Shown one piece after another: positions 35,744 through 47,100 of a stretch of 64,000 nt of DNA; positions within the stretch are counted from its first letter, which is position 1; every line of letters starts with the position of its first letter. Source of the stretch: Muricea muricata (Eukaryota > Cnidaria > Anthozoa > Malacalcyonacea > Plexauridae); the NCBI GenBank assembly GCA_963855995.1, contig OY979721.1:16471893-16535892 (forward strand), read 5' to 3'. The notes below the pieces were generated by a model that saw only the letters and a program-made list of their open reading frames with translations, was not told where the DNA came from and did no database searches. The position numbers were made by a program, and so were the translations under genes.

Positions 35744-35957
35744 CACTGATAAAACTGATAATCTCACATGTGAGATTATTTATGATAATTTCACATGTGA
35801 AAATCATCAGTCATAACTTCTGGATATTTTACATCGGTAGAAAAGACTGTAGTTTATATAATGAACAGAAAAATACATGGATGATTGGAAATACCTGATT
35901 TATTTCCCGTGTTGAACATGATACTCGTAAGATATGTTCAACACTCGAAATAAACCT
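35744..35957 (+). repeat. Dispersed repeat, copy 1
   Basis: Shares a diverged ~210-bp stretch with 58,960-59,167. Common landmarks are CACTGATAAAACTGATAATC, a TCTCACATGTGAGA palindrome, ACTGTAGTTTATATAAT, ACAGAAAAATACATGG and CAACACTCGAAATAAA. No coding capacity. Confidence 0.75.
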
Positions 35958-35959
35958 TG

Positions 35960-36860
35960 TATTTCCGCGTACCCATGTACTATTCTCTATATAATTGCTG
36001 TGAATATATCTGACTCGAAGCTCATTTTCTCATAGCAAATTTTTAAGTGTAACAAATAGATGTTGTCAGTTCTGCCACAAAACAGATGCTAGACTCTCTA
36101 TTTCTCTCAATCTACGTTTCCTCTCCAGTATACCTCGCGTCACAGTGCTTCAGTAGCGGTTGCGCATTCACTTATAATGCTCGCAGATTGTTTCTTCAAC
36201 CTCATTTCGGACTGATTAGCACTGAAAATGGAATGCCCAGTGGCGTAAGCGTCATGAGGTGTTCATTGAATAGGTCCGACTGGACCAAGTTGTTCTGCGT
36301 CATACTGGGTACTAGCTTGCGCGATTCTCTGACTTTGACTCTTCCAATCTTCTAAAGTATACAAACTGATAACAATCATTTGTCAACCAAAATGATGTGT
36401 ACAGTCTATGTACATTCCTGTGACATCCCTAGTTGTATGTCAATGTCCCAGATGCGCCAATGTATAATATATAGAACAAGATGTATATTATGTATTGGTG
36501 TATATAGAATAACCAACACCCAGACATCGTTTTGATTGCGTGCTGAATTGTGACCTCAATCATAGATAGTGTATCTATGCCTCAATAGACAGTAGCGGGC
36601 AAAATATTGCCTGCGCAGATTATGCAAAATGCGTGACTGAAAACTTGATAAGAGTTGCAGTGAGCACGCATTGTTTTGAAGAAAAATAAAAAGTGAAGAT
36701 TTTGCCAAGGTGTGCAAATGTACTTTCAATATAAAGTAAACAACTTACCTCTCCCAGTGTATAATACAGCGGATATCCGCAGTATATTGTAGTTTTGAAA
36801 ACAATTGTTATCCTATATATATATTACGTTCTTACTTAAAACCTCAAAGTGAGACACAGC
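35960..36860. other. Intergenic, no gene recognised
   Basis: An 89-codon plus-strand frame at 36,086-36,355 has no recognisable motif and unremarkable composition; I treat it as chance. The region should include the promoter of the vWA gene. Confidence 0.4.
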
Positions 36861-36931
36861 ATATGCAGTGTTTTGAGCATGAACTAAATCTTGTACATTT
36901 TGGATTGCTTGGTATAAATTATTATAGTGCA

Positions 36932-39900
36932 ATGATAACACTACACTCGTGGTTTGTCCTCTTGCTGATTATTGGTCTGATTGAGTCCGCAAAGTCTCAA
37001 GGAAGAGGTATTGTTTCTATTGCGTACTACAATATGAGAAAATAAATTGGGAAATAGCTCGGGAAATTACGCATATTTTAGACATTCAGTGGTTAATGAA
37101 CAAGAAAAAGTCATAGTCTGAGACCTCACATGATTTTGGTTCCTTTATATTCTGTCTTGATGCAATTTTAAAGTCTCAACTGACTCAAGACTTAAAAGTC
37201 TTGAGTGTTTATGTAGATGGAAAATCATTGTAGCACATGACTACAAACTATCAATTCTGTTTGTTATATTGAGTATGATGTGGTAAATTGGTATCGATTT
37301 TCAGTCGATTCGATTTAAACTCTCATGGCTGAACTCGAATATTTAAATGCATCTTGTCTAATTAGTCTTTCGCAAACAAAGAAATCACTCTGAACTTCCC
37401 CACGACAATTTAAAACAGATTTTAATAGTTTTTAAAAACTGGATCCATAATTCTTTTACGATTGACAATAGTATTCTGGGGAATACACGACTAAAATGTC
37501 AAGGTACGCTTTTCAACACCTTGACCCCCTTGACTTATTAAATAGCCTATTAATCGTCTACGAATTTCTTGGCGAACAAGTAAAAAATAAAAAGAAAGCC
37601 ATTTAGTGGAAAACCTTTTCGATATTTGATTATAGTTATGTGTTTTGCTATTGAATCATCCATGCGTGAATTTATAAATGTAAACTACTTATTGTTGCTG
37701 AAAAAATGCACCAGGAAATGATTGTTTTGCTACTTGCTATCTATCGATGGATTAATAGCGAGGAGAGTATAGCCAGTCAAATGACAGCACCTGCAGTATA
37801 CTAGTATGATTGCATTAATAAGTAATGTATTTACAGTTCCTTTAGATTACTACTGTGACCAACCAGTTGACGTGGCTCTCCTGCTGGATAGCTCATCCTA
37901 CTTCAATCAAATCAATTTTCAAGAGCAAAAGAAATTTGCTCAAAGTTTCACAACTTATTTCAAACTGCGCAGCAAACTAATTGGGCCTGCAATTGCTGTT
38001 GTCCCGTATAGTGACAAGGAAATCACACACTCTAGCATGGTCAATTTCATTTATTCGACGTCCATTTCTTGGCTTAATAGCAAAATCAAGAAATTGAAAT
38101 ATCAAGGTGGTAGGAGTAATCTTGATGACGCATTACGTTTCACAAAAGATCAGTTGTTTGCGCCAGGATCTGTACGCCCAACGGGTGCGCGTTCCTGGGT
38201 CCCACGTGTGGTCGTTGTGATAACTGGCAGCTGGCGCACTTGGAGTTCTTCTGAAACACGCGAGGTATTAAATCATTGCGATGAGTTTCCCACTTCTTTT
38301 CGTTACTAAAGCAGACGATATGTACGAATTTATCTACATTGAAATAGATAGGTTGATAAAGAGGGTATATAGAATATTAAATAATAATAATAATAATCAG
38401 TAGCACTTATGCGGGTTTTCCCTAAAGCTATTGTCCTCACCACCAAGTCTCAATTTCATGTAAAGAGAACGTACGCGTCAATGCGAGGCTTGGTGGTGAG
38501 GACAATAACCTCAGGGAAAACCCGCATAAGTGCTATTGTAATAACAATAATGTTTAAAAAAATAATCACAATGCCTAGCACTGGTGAGTGAATTTCTTTT
38601 CATTTTGCAGTTTCGTCAGAATAGCTGTCACACTTTTCGAAATGGCTCACAGTTCCAGAAAAACTAGCTTCCAAAGTCTTGGAAAAATTTGCAGTATTTT
38701 TTTTAAGGTCTAAGTTCTCTCTTCATGATCAACATTAATAGCTAAATGTTGTATTTAGGTTCGCAGAGCAGCTGAAAGTTTACAACGCAGTGGAACCAGA
38801 CTGCTCGTTACAACTGTTGGTTCTCAGCAGGAAATGGCCATGAATGGTAGAGCTTTCTTCGAGTCTATTGTTCAATCCAAAAATGATGTATTTATGGTCA
38901 GTAAAACCCAAGGATTGAAACAAATTGCTAAGACAATGGTCCAAGCTTTATGTCCTGTTCCTAGTAAGTAAAATATATGAGAGCAAGCTCTTGAGGATCA
39001 TACATACTTCATTTTAAAAGAACATTTACATGGTAGTATAGCCCCCAACCTCACGCGGTAGCAGTCCCGCCATGTTTGCAAAGGTAAAGTTATGATCATT
39101 ATTTCTGTCTTAGAAATTGCTTCTTTTCACTGTCAATGAACGTGATAGTATTTGCGACGTTCAAGTTATGACCATTGTTTATTTCCTAGAAATTGTTTGA
39201 TTTCACAGTTGATAAACATGATAGTATTTGCAAAGCGGGACTGCCTACTCTACTGACTGTATGTTCTTTCTGCCATCCAACCCGATTTTATACAAGCATA
39301 GGCGGCCCAATTCAGTGTGTAGTTTCATATAGAAATCAGTGCGCTCATAAACACATTTCATATAACTAGGAAATTCATAGAGGTTCAGACGTACATGCTT
39401 TTGTACATTGTTGACATGAAGTATCGCGTACTCTGAGCCCGCGTCACAGTATAAACAGTAGGGCCACTCAGCAGTGCAACATGTCCCCCTATTTTTATGC
39501 AGTTATCTGGCCAGAATAATGGCGGAACGGCCAGTTCAGCGTTCCTATTGGCCAGAAAAGGCAATTGACTGGCCAGAACCTGCATAATGAACATGCGTAA
39601 TGAGACATGCGTGGAGACACAAACTTCAAAGGTTCCGACTCGAGTGGCCTTTCTGTTTATTTCTATTCTGTGCCCGCGTTGTCGCGATGGAAAGTCGATT
39701 TCTCGTTGACGTTACGACGAAGGGGTACCCTTCGGGAAGTGTAATGATGTATGAAATGTGTTTATGTGAAACTACACACTGATTTGGGCCGCCTATGATA
39801 CAAGTTGCAGGCTAGCTGCAGATCTCTATAAGAAGAGCTGCAATTCGTTGCTTGTGGTTATGCTGCGTTTGAAATTTGAACATACACGACCAACAAAAAA

Positions 39901-42786
39901 CCTTAATTATGTGTCACATGTACATATATTTTTCAAGGTATCATCCCGTGTCCTGTTACCGCTGACATTGCATTCATCGTGGATTCATCTAATAGTATTG
40001 GCATATTAAATTACATCAAGACGAAGTATTTTGTATACTCAATTGCCAACGCTCTCAACATCTCCGAATCAGGTGCTCATGCTGGTGTGGTGATTTATAG
40101 CGATGTTGCTAAACGACCTATTAAATTCACTGATCATAACAACATTGACAGTTTTCAGAAAGCTGTCTACAGTTTAGAGTATATGAGAAAGGTAAGGAGG
40201 ATGTTTCCAAGATGGGTTTGTTATGGTAGGTTGTGTACATATATACCCTGGGTGCCAGAGGTTCTTCACCGCTCGTAATATCCTCATTACGAGCGGTGAA
40301 GAACCTCTGGCACCCAGGGTAGTACATATACAGCTATTTCAATAAAGGTAGTCCTTCCAAAAGCATAACTGAAAACTCTGAGCGCGCAAGGCATGACGGG
40401 CTATTACTTATTTTCACCTCTAAACTCGGAATAATTTCTTTGAAACAACATCACCAGGGAACTACTAGCTACAAAGGCCACCCTGGGTGGTAGGGCCTAA
40501 ATGAACAATAATCTATCGATCATCCCTTGCGTGCTTGCTTGCTGCACAAGGCAAGCGTAACTAAATTGGCTGTATTCTCTGTGTTTGTGAATTTAAGTTC
40601 CTTTTTCATTTGTCAGAATACAAGAATAGATCTTGGTCTTCAGAAAGCTCACACAGATCTGTTCTCTCCTTACTATGGTGGGGCCAGACCAGACGTGAAG
40701 AAACTCGCATTTATATTAACTGATGGAAAGCAGAATCCAAAGGGGCAAATTTCCTTGAAGCATGCAGCTGGAAAACTCATCAACGATGATATTAAAACAA
40801 TCTCTATTGGAATTGGATCAAAGGTAAGAAAATGTACATAGCCATAAATATTGTTTCTGGTGGTAACTGTTGCAACCAAGCCAGTAGCGAAGCCAGCCTT
40901 GTAAATAAATGTAGTCATGCTATGCTTTATAGCCATGAAACTGTCAATATTTAAAGAAATTAATAATGACAGTGATTGCATAGTACGACCTGGGCTGCCA
41001 CGGAGCCTAGCGTGTATCTAACTCGTCTCCAAAATGCTTTTCAATTAAACTCAGGTTGATAAAAGGGAACTCAGAGCTATGGTGCAGTATGATGAAGATG
41101 TTATAACAGTCAAGAATTTTGATGAGCTCGTAAAGAAAATCCAGAACATCACACAATTAACGTGTGAAGAAATCAGTAAGTTATCAAGTTCCTGCATTCT
41201 GTGACTTCCCCGGAGCGCAAACGAAGCACTCGTTATATAAACAGCAATATTTTATTAGAATTCGACAAGTGTCCTCACCCTGCGGATATTGCGTTCATCC
41301 TTGATTCCTCTGCGTCAGTATCCTACGATGATTTCGAGAAAATTAAGTCATTCGTGAAAACCATGGCGAAACTTTTCAGGATCTTTCAACATGGCAGCCA
41401 AGGGGCCGTTGTTGTTTACGGTGATACCGCAAGAGTCGCCATAAGAATGGATGAGTATATTAACTACCGTGGTTTTATAGACGCTGTTGATAGCCTGGGT
41501 CGTATTGGAGGTAAGACTAACTATTTAATACATTATTGCAAGACTGTTATATCTAATATAGTACGCAAAAGTTGTCGGGGATAACAGGAATAGTTTAGGT
41601 AGGAACAGAAATTCTTGATCTAACTTGCTGGGTTTTTTCCAAGGTCGTAGGCGCAGTTTCCAAGCTATGGCACTCGCTGAAGAAGTATTGTCAAACTATG
41701 AGCAAGGGGCACGACCGAAAGTGCCGAAGGTTCTCCTTATGATCACGGGGGGTCCCGAGAGTAGCAATAACGACTATGAGACGTTGCAAGAAGTGACCAA
41801 GCGACTTCATGATCGCCATACACTCGTACTAGCTGTAGGAATTTTGCCCGGTGCTGATATAAAAAAACTTCAGAATTTGGTTCAGTCATCTGTGAATCTG
41901 TTTGTGGCGGAATCATTTCAGGGACTTGGTGATCAATTGGAACCTTTGACCAATGAAACATGTCTTAATGTCGGTAGGTACCACACACCATACCATACCA
42001 CACCACACCACACCACACCACACCACACCACACCACACCACACCACACCACACCACACCACACCACACCACACCACACCACACCACACCACACCACACCA
42101 CACCACACCACACCACACCACACCACACCACACCACACCATACCATACCATACCGTAGTAAAATACCAACTTATGATTTAGGGCCTGGAAATTGTCAAGC
42201 TAAGGTCGACATTGCATTTATCCTTGATTCTTCTGGCAGTATAACGGAGGACGAATTCCTTGAGGCAAAGAACTTTATAAAACGAGTTGCTAAAACATTT
42301 GAGATTTCTCCTGAAAAGACCCACACCGCGTTGATGATATACAGTGACGAGGCGAGAATAATGAGTAAATTTGGTGAAATAGCATCCAGTGATGACTTCA
42401 ACAAGAAGCTGGATTATTTACCACATCTGAGAGGTAAGACACGTATCGACCTTGCTTTGCAAAAAGCTCACATTGAGTTGTTCACATGGAATGGTGGCAT
42501 GAGGAACAGTGCTGACGTCATCAAGGTTGTCATGGTGATAACAGATGGTCGTCAGTCACCGGCGCCCGACGGAATCCGACTGGATGAAGCTGCAGCTGGT
42601 TTGATTGTTCAAGGTGTGAAAGTTTTATCTATCGGCATTGGAGATAATATTGACGAGGAAGAATTAAGAATGATGGTTCAAGATCCCAGCAAACATACAT
42701 TTTGGTCGGAATCTTATAAAGCATTGCGTGTACAACTCGCGACTATCGCGCGAGAGAGTTGTTCTCTTCCTGTATATTCACAATAA
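36932..42786 (+). CDS. Secreted protein with four tandem von Willebrand factor A domains
   Basis: Nine exons: 36,932-37,007; 37,837-38,264; 38,759-38,963; 39,938-40,191; 40,617-40,823; 41,055-41,175; 41,259-41,510; 41,644-41,973; 42,182-42,786. They total 2,478 nt (825 aa), with all junctions GT/AG and frames intact. Exon 1 encodes a signal peptide (MITLHSWFVLLLIIGLIE); an in-frame ATG at 36,863 is an alternative. Four vWA domains follow at about residues 27-236, 237-430, 431-624 and 625-825. MIDAS metal sites read DSSSY (degenerate), DSSNS, DSSAS and DSSGS. Domains 2 and 4 keep the MIDAS Thr (NTRIDLGL, KTRIDLAL), domain 1 has Ser, domain 3 lacks it. There is no collagen, EGF or transmembrane segment. 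It resembles matrilin or collagen-VI-type vWA arrays, so extracellular-matrix adhesion is the likely role, by inference. Confidence 0.92.
38403..38533. mobile_element. 131-bp MITE in vWA intron 2
   Basis: 45-bp terminal inverted repeats with three mismatches start GCACTTATGCGGGTTTTCCC and end GGGAAAACCCGCATAAGTGC. They are flanked by TA on both sides (38,401-38,402 and 38,534-38,535). A TA duplication with no coding capacity suggests a Tc1/mariner-type non-autonomous element. Confidence 0.85.
39060..39260 (+). repeat. Two-copy ~80-bp repeat in vWA intron 3
   Basis: Two diverged copies in tandem: AAGTTATGATCATTATTTCT followed by TAGAAATTGCTTCTTTTCAC and GTGATAGTATTTGC, then AAGTTATGACCATTGTTTAT with the same succession. 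A reverse-oriented relative occurs at about 47,700-47,850 in ARMC2. Confidence 0.65.
39297..39797. mobile_element. 501-bp TIR element with 7-bp target duplication in vWA intron 3
   Basis: Terminal inverted repeats of about 33 bp start CATAGGCGGCCCAA and end TTGGGCCGCCTATG. They are flanked by the perfect 7-bp direct repeat ATACAAG (39,290-39,296 and 39,798-39,804). The interior has GGCCAGAA repeats (four GGCCAG motifs around 39,509-39,573) but no credible protein. Like the element at 27,813 it begins CATAG and duplicates 7 bp. Confidence 0.9.
40244..40321. repeat. Perfect 36-bp hairpin in vWA intron 4
   Basis: Arms 40,244-40,279 and 40,286-40,321 are exact reverse complements with a 6-nt loop (ATCCTC). 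The stem includes TACCCTGGGTGCCAGAGG and CACCGCTCGTAAT. Confidence 0.95.
41981..42155. repeat. (CACCA)n pentanucleotide microsatellite in vWA intron 8
   Basis: About 28 perfect CACCA units flanked by TACCA variants fill most of the 208-nt intron 8 (41,974-42,181). Long His/Thr/Pro frames and the reverse-strand Val/Trp/Cys frames are artefacts of this repeat. Confidence 0.95.
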
Positions 42787-42789
42787 TAT

Positions 42790-44180
42790 TAGATTTATAA
42801 CTATAGTATCATCTCATATACTTCAGTTGTGAAAATGCTTTTTTTGTAATGTAATTTTTCGGGTTTTTTAACAGCCTCTTTAACAAGAAAAATAATAAGA
42901 ATTGTTTTTGTTAATAATCTGTTTTTAAGGACTTTAGAGCTCGCTGAAATGTAAGTCTGACGTTTAAAGATTAGATAAAACATTTGTCAGTTGTTCTGCA
43001 ACAATAATCATTTCTGTATACTTATTTTTACATCGAATAAAAATTTGTTTGTACAATATACGTTTTGGCGTGTTCTTACCGTTTGTTGTGCTGTGTAACC
43101 CGACGGACGACACTATTTGTAGCATACCACATAACGTTAGCTCTCAGCCCCAGAATTCCCGTCCTTCCAAAGATGCAAATCCTCACGAAATATAATGTAA
43201 ATTATTGTCTAAAGTCATTGTCATCTAATATACGTTTCTGGCAAGATTAATGTCTACGATTGGAATTTAAAGCTGATATACCTTTAGGAGCCTTTAAGGG
43301 GACGCAATTTCCATATAAGACGTATGAAATTCCCGAAGAAAGTACAACCAATGACATTCGTCGTTCTTATAAGTACAATGAATTTGATTGGTTGTTCTTA
43401 TTCAGGGAACTTTATATCGAAATTGAGCCATAAAATTGATCATTATATTAATATTAATAATTCTAATCATAATACGAACCTCAGTGATTTATCATATATT
43501 AAACAATTATTGATTGAGGTCGAGTAGGATATGAGGAATTATTAAGACCGAAGGCTGAGGCAGATTACACAAACTGAAGCCTCAATAATTCGTCATATCC
43601 TACGAAAACCGAATTAAATATTTTTTTATTATTTATTTGTAGTAATCGAATTCAGAATAAATGCTTGCCTTGAAAACCACAGAAGAAACCATTTGTATTT
43701 TCCCCGCATTTGGGATAAGCAGCATAAATTAGTGCACGTCATAATATCGAATACAGTGGTCTATGTTGACTATGTGTTTTCAATATCAGAACGAATTGCT
43801 TCATAATGTGGAAAAAGTGTTTTCAATACTCTAACGAGCGGGTATGACGATTTCATCCATCACTCTTAACCAATCAAAACGTTTGAATTATTTTAGATAA
43901 ATAAGAATTATACTGATATTCACTCCAGCTCTCATTTACTGATGCGTAGGGATATTTATGAATATTTTAGAACATGGTTTGGACTTATCGTGATATCTAT
44001 TGATATCCAGGTTTGCAACCAGGACAACAACTGCGCGTCCTCTCTTTTCTTATGTTGTCATTTTAATTTGGATTTTGGACTGTAAAAAATGATGTTTTAG
44101 CAAGAAAATACAACTGTTTAAAACCTTTATAAACGATTCTTTATGGAGAGTGATTGTACATGTACCTAATGTAGAAGTTT
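42790..44180. other. Intergenic between the vWA gene and ARMC2
   Basis: AATAAA at 43,036 is the likely poly(A) signal of the vWA gene. At 43,525-43,603 an 80-bp foldback pairs GTAGGATATGAGGAATTATT with AATAATTCGTCATATCCTAC. The ARMC2 promoter should lie before 44,182. No other gene seen. Confidence 0.55.
43525..43603. repeat. Small foldback, possible MITE remnant
   Basis: Inverted arms of about 22 bp (GTAGGATATGANGAATTATT) with few mismatches around about 35 bp of unrelated sequence. No target duplication identified. Confidence 0.6.
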
Positions 44181-44181
44181 C

Positions 44182-47100
44182 ATGGCTAGCAGAGACGATA
44201 AACTAAGAAAAAACCGTCCAGAAATTAAACCATTTTACTTGGCCAGTGGGACAACAAGCGCTGAAATTGTTGCCGAGGCAAGAACGTCTGTCCGATGTGT
44301 GGAAACGAAAAGGCCATGCACCCCTGTCGAATCGCAAAGGACGTTGTTTGGCTCGTCGCGAAGAGCAGAAAGCCACAGTCGACCCCCTTCAGCTTTTAGG
44401 TGAGGGTAAAAATCATGTTTGTTTTGATAAATTAATTTGTGGTAAAAAATCGTTAGTATTCAATAAAGGGCCGGTGTCAAAGCGGATTTTGACTCCACTC
44501 GGATATGGACCCCCCCCCCCCCTTTCCAGTCCATACCCACTAGCGGATTTACCCTTGAACCATCTGTAAAGTTTTTCAAATAAATCAGATGTTTTACTGT
44601 ACAATAACTTAAAATACTTTCATACAATACTTAAAATACAATATAATTTAATGATAAATCATGTTAGGGGTCCAAATCCGTGAGAGAAGTCCAAATCCAC
44701 CTGCAAGTTTTAAATCCGCCAGCGATTTCCATATTCACTAGCTGATTATGACCATGGGTTGATTTTTAGTGGGGTCCAAATCCGCTGGGACACCGGCAGG
44801 ATACCATGATAGTAACCTATATTTTTTGCAGCAGATACCAATGTACCTAAATTTGTTGGAAGCCTAGATATTAAATACCAAAAATTATTGAGTAATACAC
44901 ACTTATCATTGTACACCTAAATAAGATACCAAATAATTGCAATCTAGATTGGTATACCTCAAATAAAATATGCACGATTCCAAAATACCCCAAATTCCTT
45001 GCTTGGCCTAACTATATATATTTAGTATTTTGGTTACATGTTTTCAGACTAACCAACTGATTTGAAGTTTGACTCAAAATCTGCCTCAGACAGGTGATAA
45101 GCCTGGTCTAAATGTAGTCTGTGCAGTAGACTGATCTTTGGCCTCTGCCTGTAATCTCCATGGAAAGTTTGAAAATTGCATGCCCAAGATTTCTGAAATT
45201 TAATAGAAGCTTTATTTGAAGATATCTTGCAGTGCAGCGTTGCACTCTGGTAGTGGAGGAGATCAGATCAGTCTGCTGTGCAGAGTAGTCTAAATGTGTT
45301 ATAAATATGCTATATGTGTATTTAAAACACTATGGCTACTCTAACCCTACTTTTGCTACATGATTGTCTATGTGCCTGTCTCAGCTACTTGACTGCTTTG
45401 ACTCAAATTTGATGTGCACAAAGTCACATTTTAACTGCATGATAACTGTAGTTATGAGTATACTTTAACAGGGGTTTAAGAGTGAGGTAAACACAAAATA
45501 TGTAACAGTAATCTTATTGATGGTAACTGTATTTGTGAATCTGCAATTAGGGTTTGAGTGATGTAACCAATAATAATATAGCTAGGTCTTAAAATGTCTT
45601 TATTTGTCATGGTATTCTGTGCACTTTAGCATTGGCCCTCGTCATTTCTCAGACCCTGATGATCTACCATCACCAACCACAGCTAATCGTTTGCAACCAT
45701 TGGCTAATACACCAGACATTCCTGATGGTCCAATTTTGAACAAGTCTGATGTTACCGAACATGTCATTCTTCAGGTCAGATAAAAGTTATATATACTGTA
45801 CATGTATCTTCTGGTGCCCTTCACTCAAGTATGTAGCAGCTGATTTATAAATGTAGAAATGAAGGTGAAAGATTTGAGAGCAGCAATATGATCATTGCCA
45901 GTCTAGGTAGTGCATTCAAATTCACAAAAAAATATTAGGTTATTTCACTGCCTGAAATGATGAAACTGAATTTGGAGTTTTGAGCAAAGGCTGCATGAAA
46001 CATCAAGAAATCAAACAATGTATTTCTTCATGTTCACTAACATGATATCTACTGGTAAACAAAAGGTAAGGTAGAAGTCAAACCTTTCACCTAAACTGTA
46101 AGGTATGTACTGTAGCAGGGATGCTTATAGACATGAAGGTGAAAGAATTGAGAACCGTCAACGCAAGACGATAAGCAATGTGATCTTGAACTAATGTTGA
46201 ATCATTGTAGTATAGCTATTCATAGTAACATATTTGATTATGTTTACACTAGGCTGACCATAAAGTGAAACAAAATTTGAGAGTATCACAAAGTGTTGAT
46301 CCTTTACAACCACTCGATGGTAAAAATTTAGTAGAAGGTCGGATTTTACCATCCCCACCAAAACCATTGAGAGCACACTTGACTGCTTCAAGAAGAAGTT
46401 CAACTGGCAATATTGCCAAACAGAAACTAGCTGATAATAACACTGACACAAGAAGAGTTCATAGTGGACCTACTAAAAGAACTTCTCGGGATAATACTAC
46501 TGAACCTCGGGTCCATAGCAGTCCAGTCACAGGTAGACATACTCAGGACATGTCAACCAACAGTACAGACATGACTGAAAATTATGCAGTAGTCACAGAA
46601 ACTAAGAAGTTATCACGTCTGTATAAAGAACATGTGCGTCCTATCTTAAAAGAAATGGATAGTAATCTACAAGAAGATAATGAAAAGTCATTGTGTGAAA
46701 ATTGCCAAAGACTGTTAGCAATGCTGAAAAAAGTTGGCATTTTGCCTGAGACAAAAGTGGCAGAAATATCAAGCTTTAAGGGACAGATATTGAAGTGTTT
46801 ATTTAGCTACCTTGGTGTAAAAGATTCTCGACTGCATCTTAGATTAGCAAAGATTGTTTTAATGGTAAGCTACACAATTTTAATGTCTAGTTCAAAAATG
46901 CCAGGACAAGAAAGCTACTTAACAATTGTTGTATACTGGGAAAAATAATGCATATTGAGTAATGTATGAATTGTCTTATGTTATAGTTCAACTTGACTGA
47001 GAATAATGAAGAAAATATTTATAAATTGTTGTTCAAAGTAAGCCGAGATGATAATAATGACCTCATATTTTTGGAAGAGCAAGTGACAGGTAGTAAAATC

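Noticed and set aside
36086-36355. 89-codon frame upstream of the vWA gene
   Set aside because: No motif, no splice context and unremarkable composition. It is likely chance.
41913-42169. Long His/Thr/Pro and Val/Trp/Cys open frames on both strands
   Set aside because: They are translations of the CACCA repeat in different frames and carry no independent coding signal.
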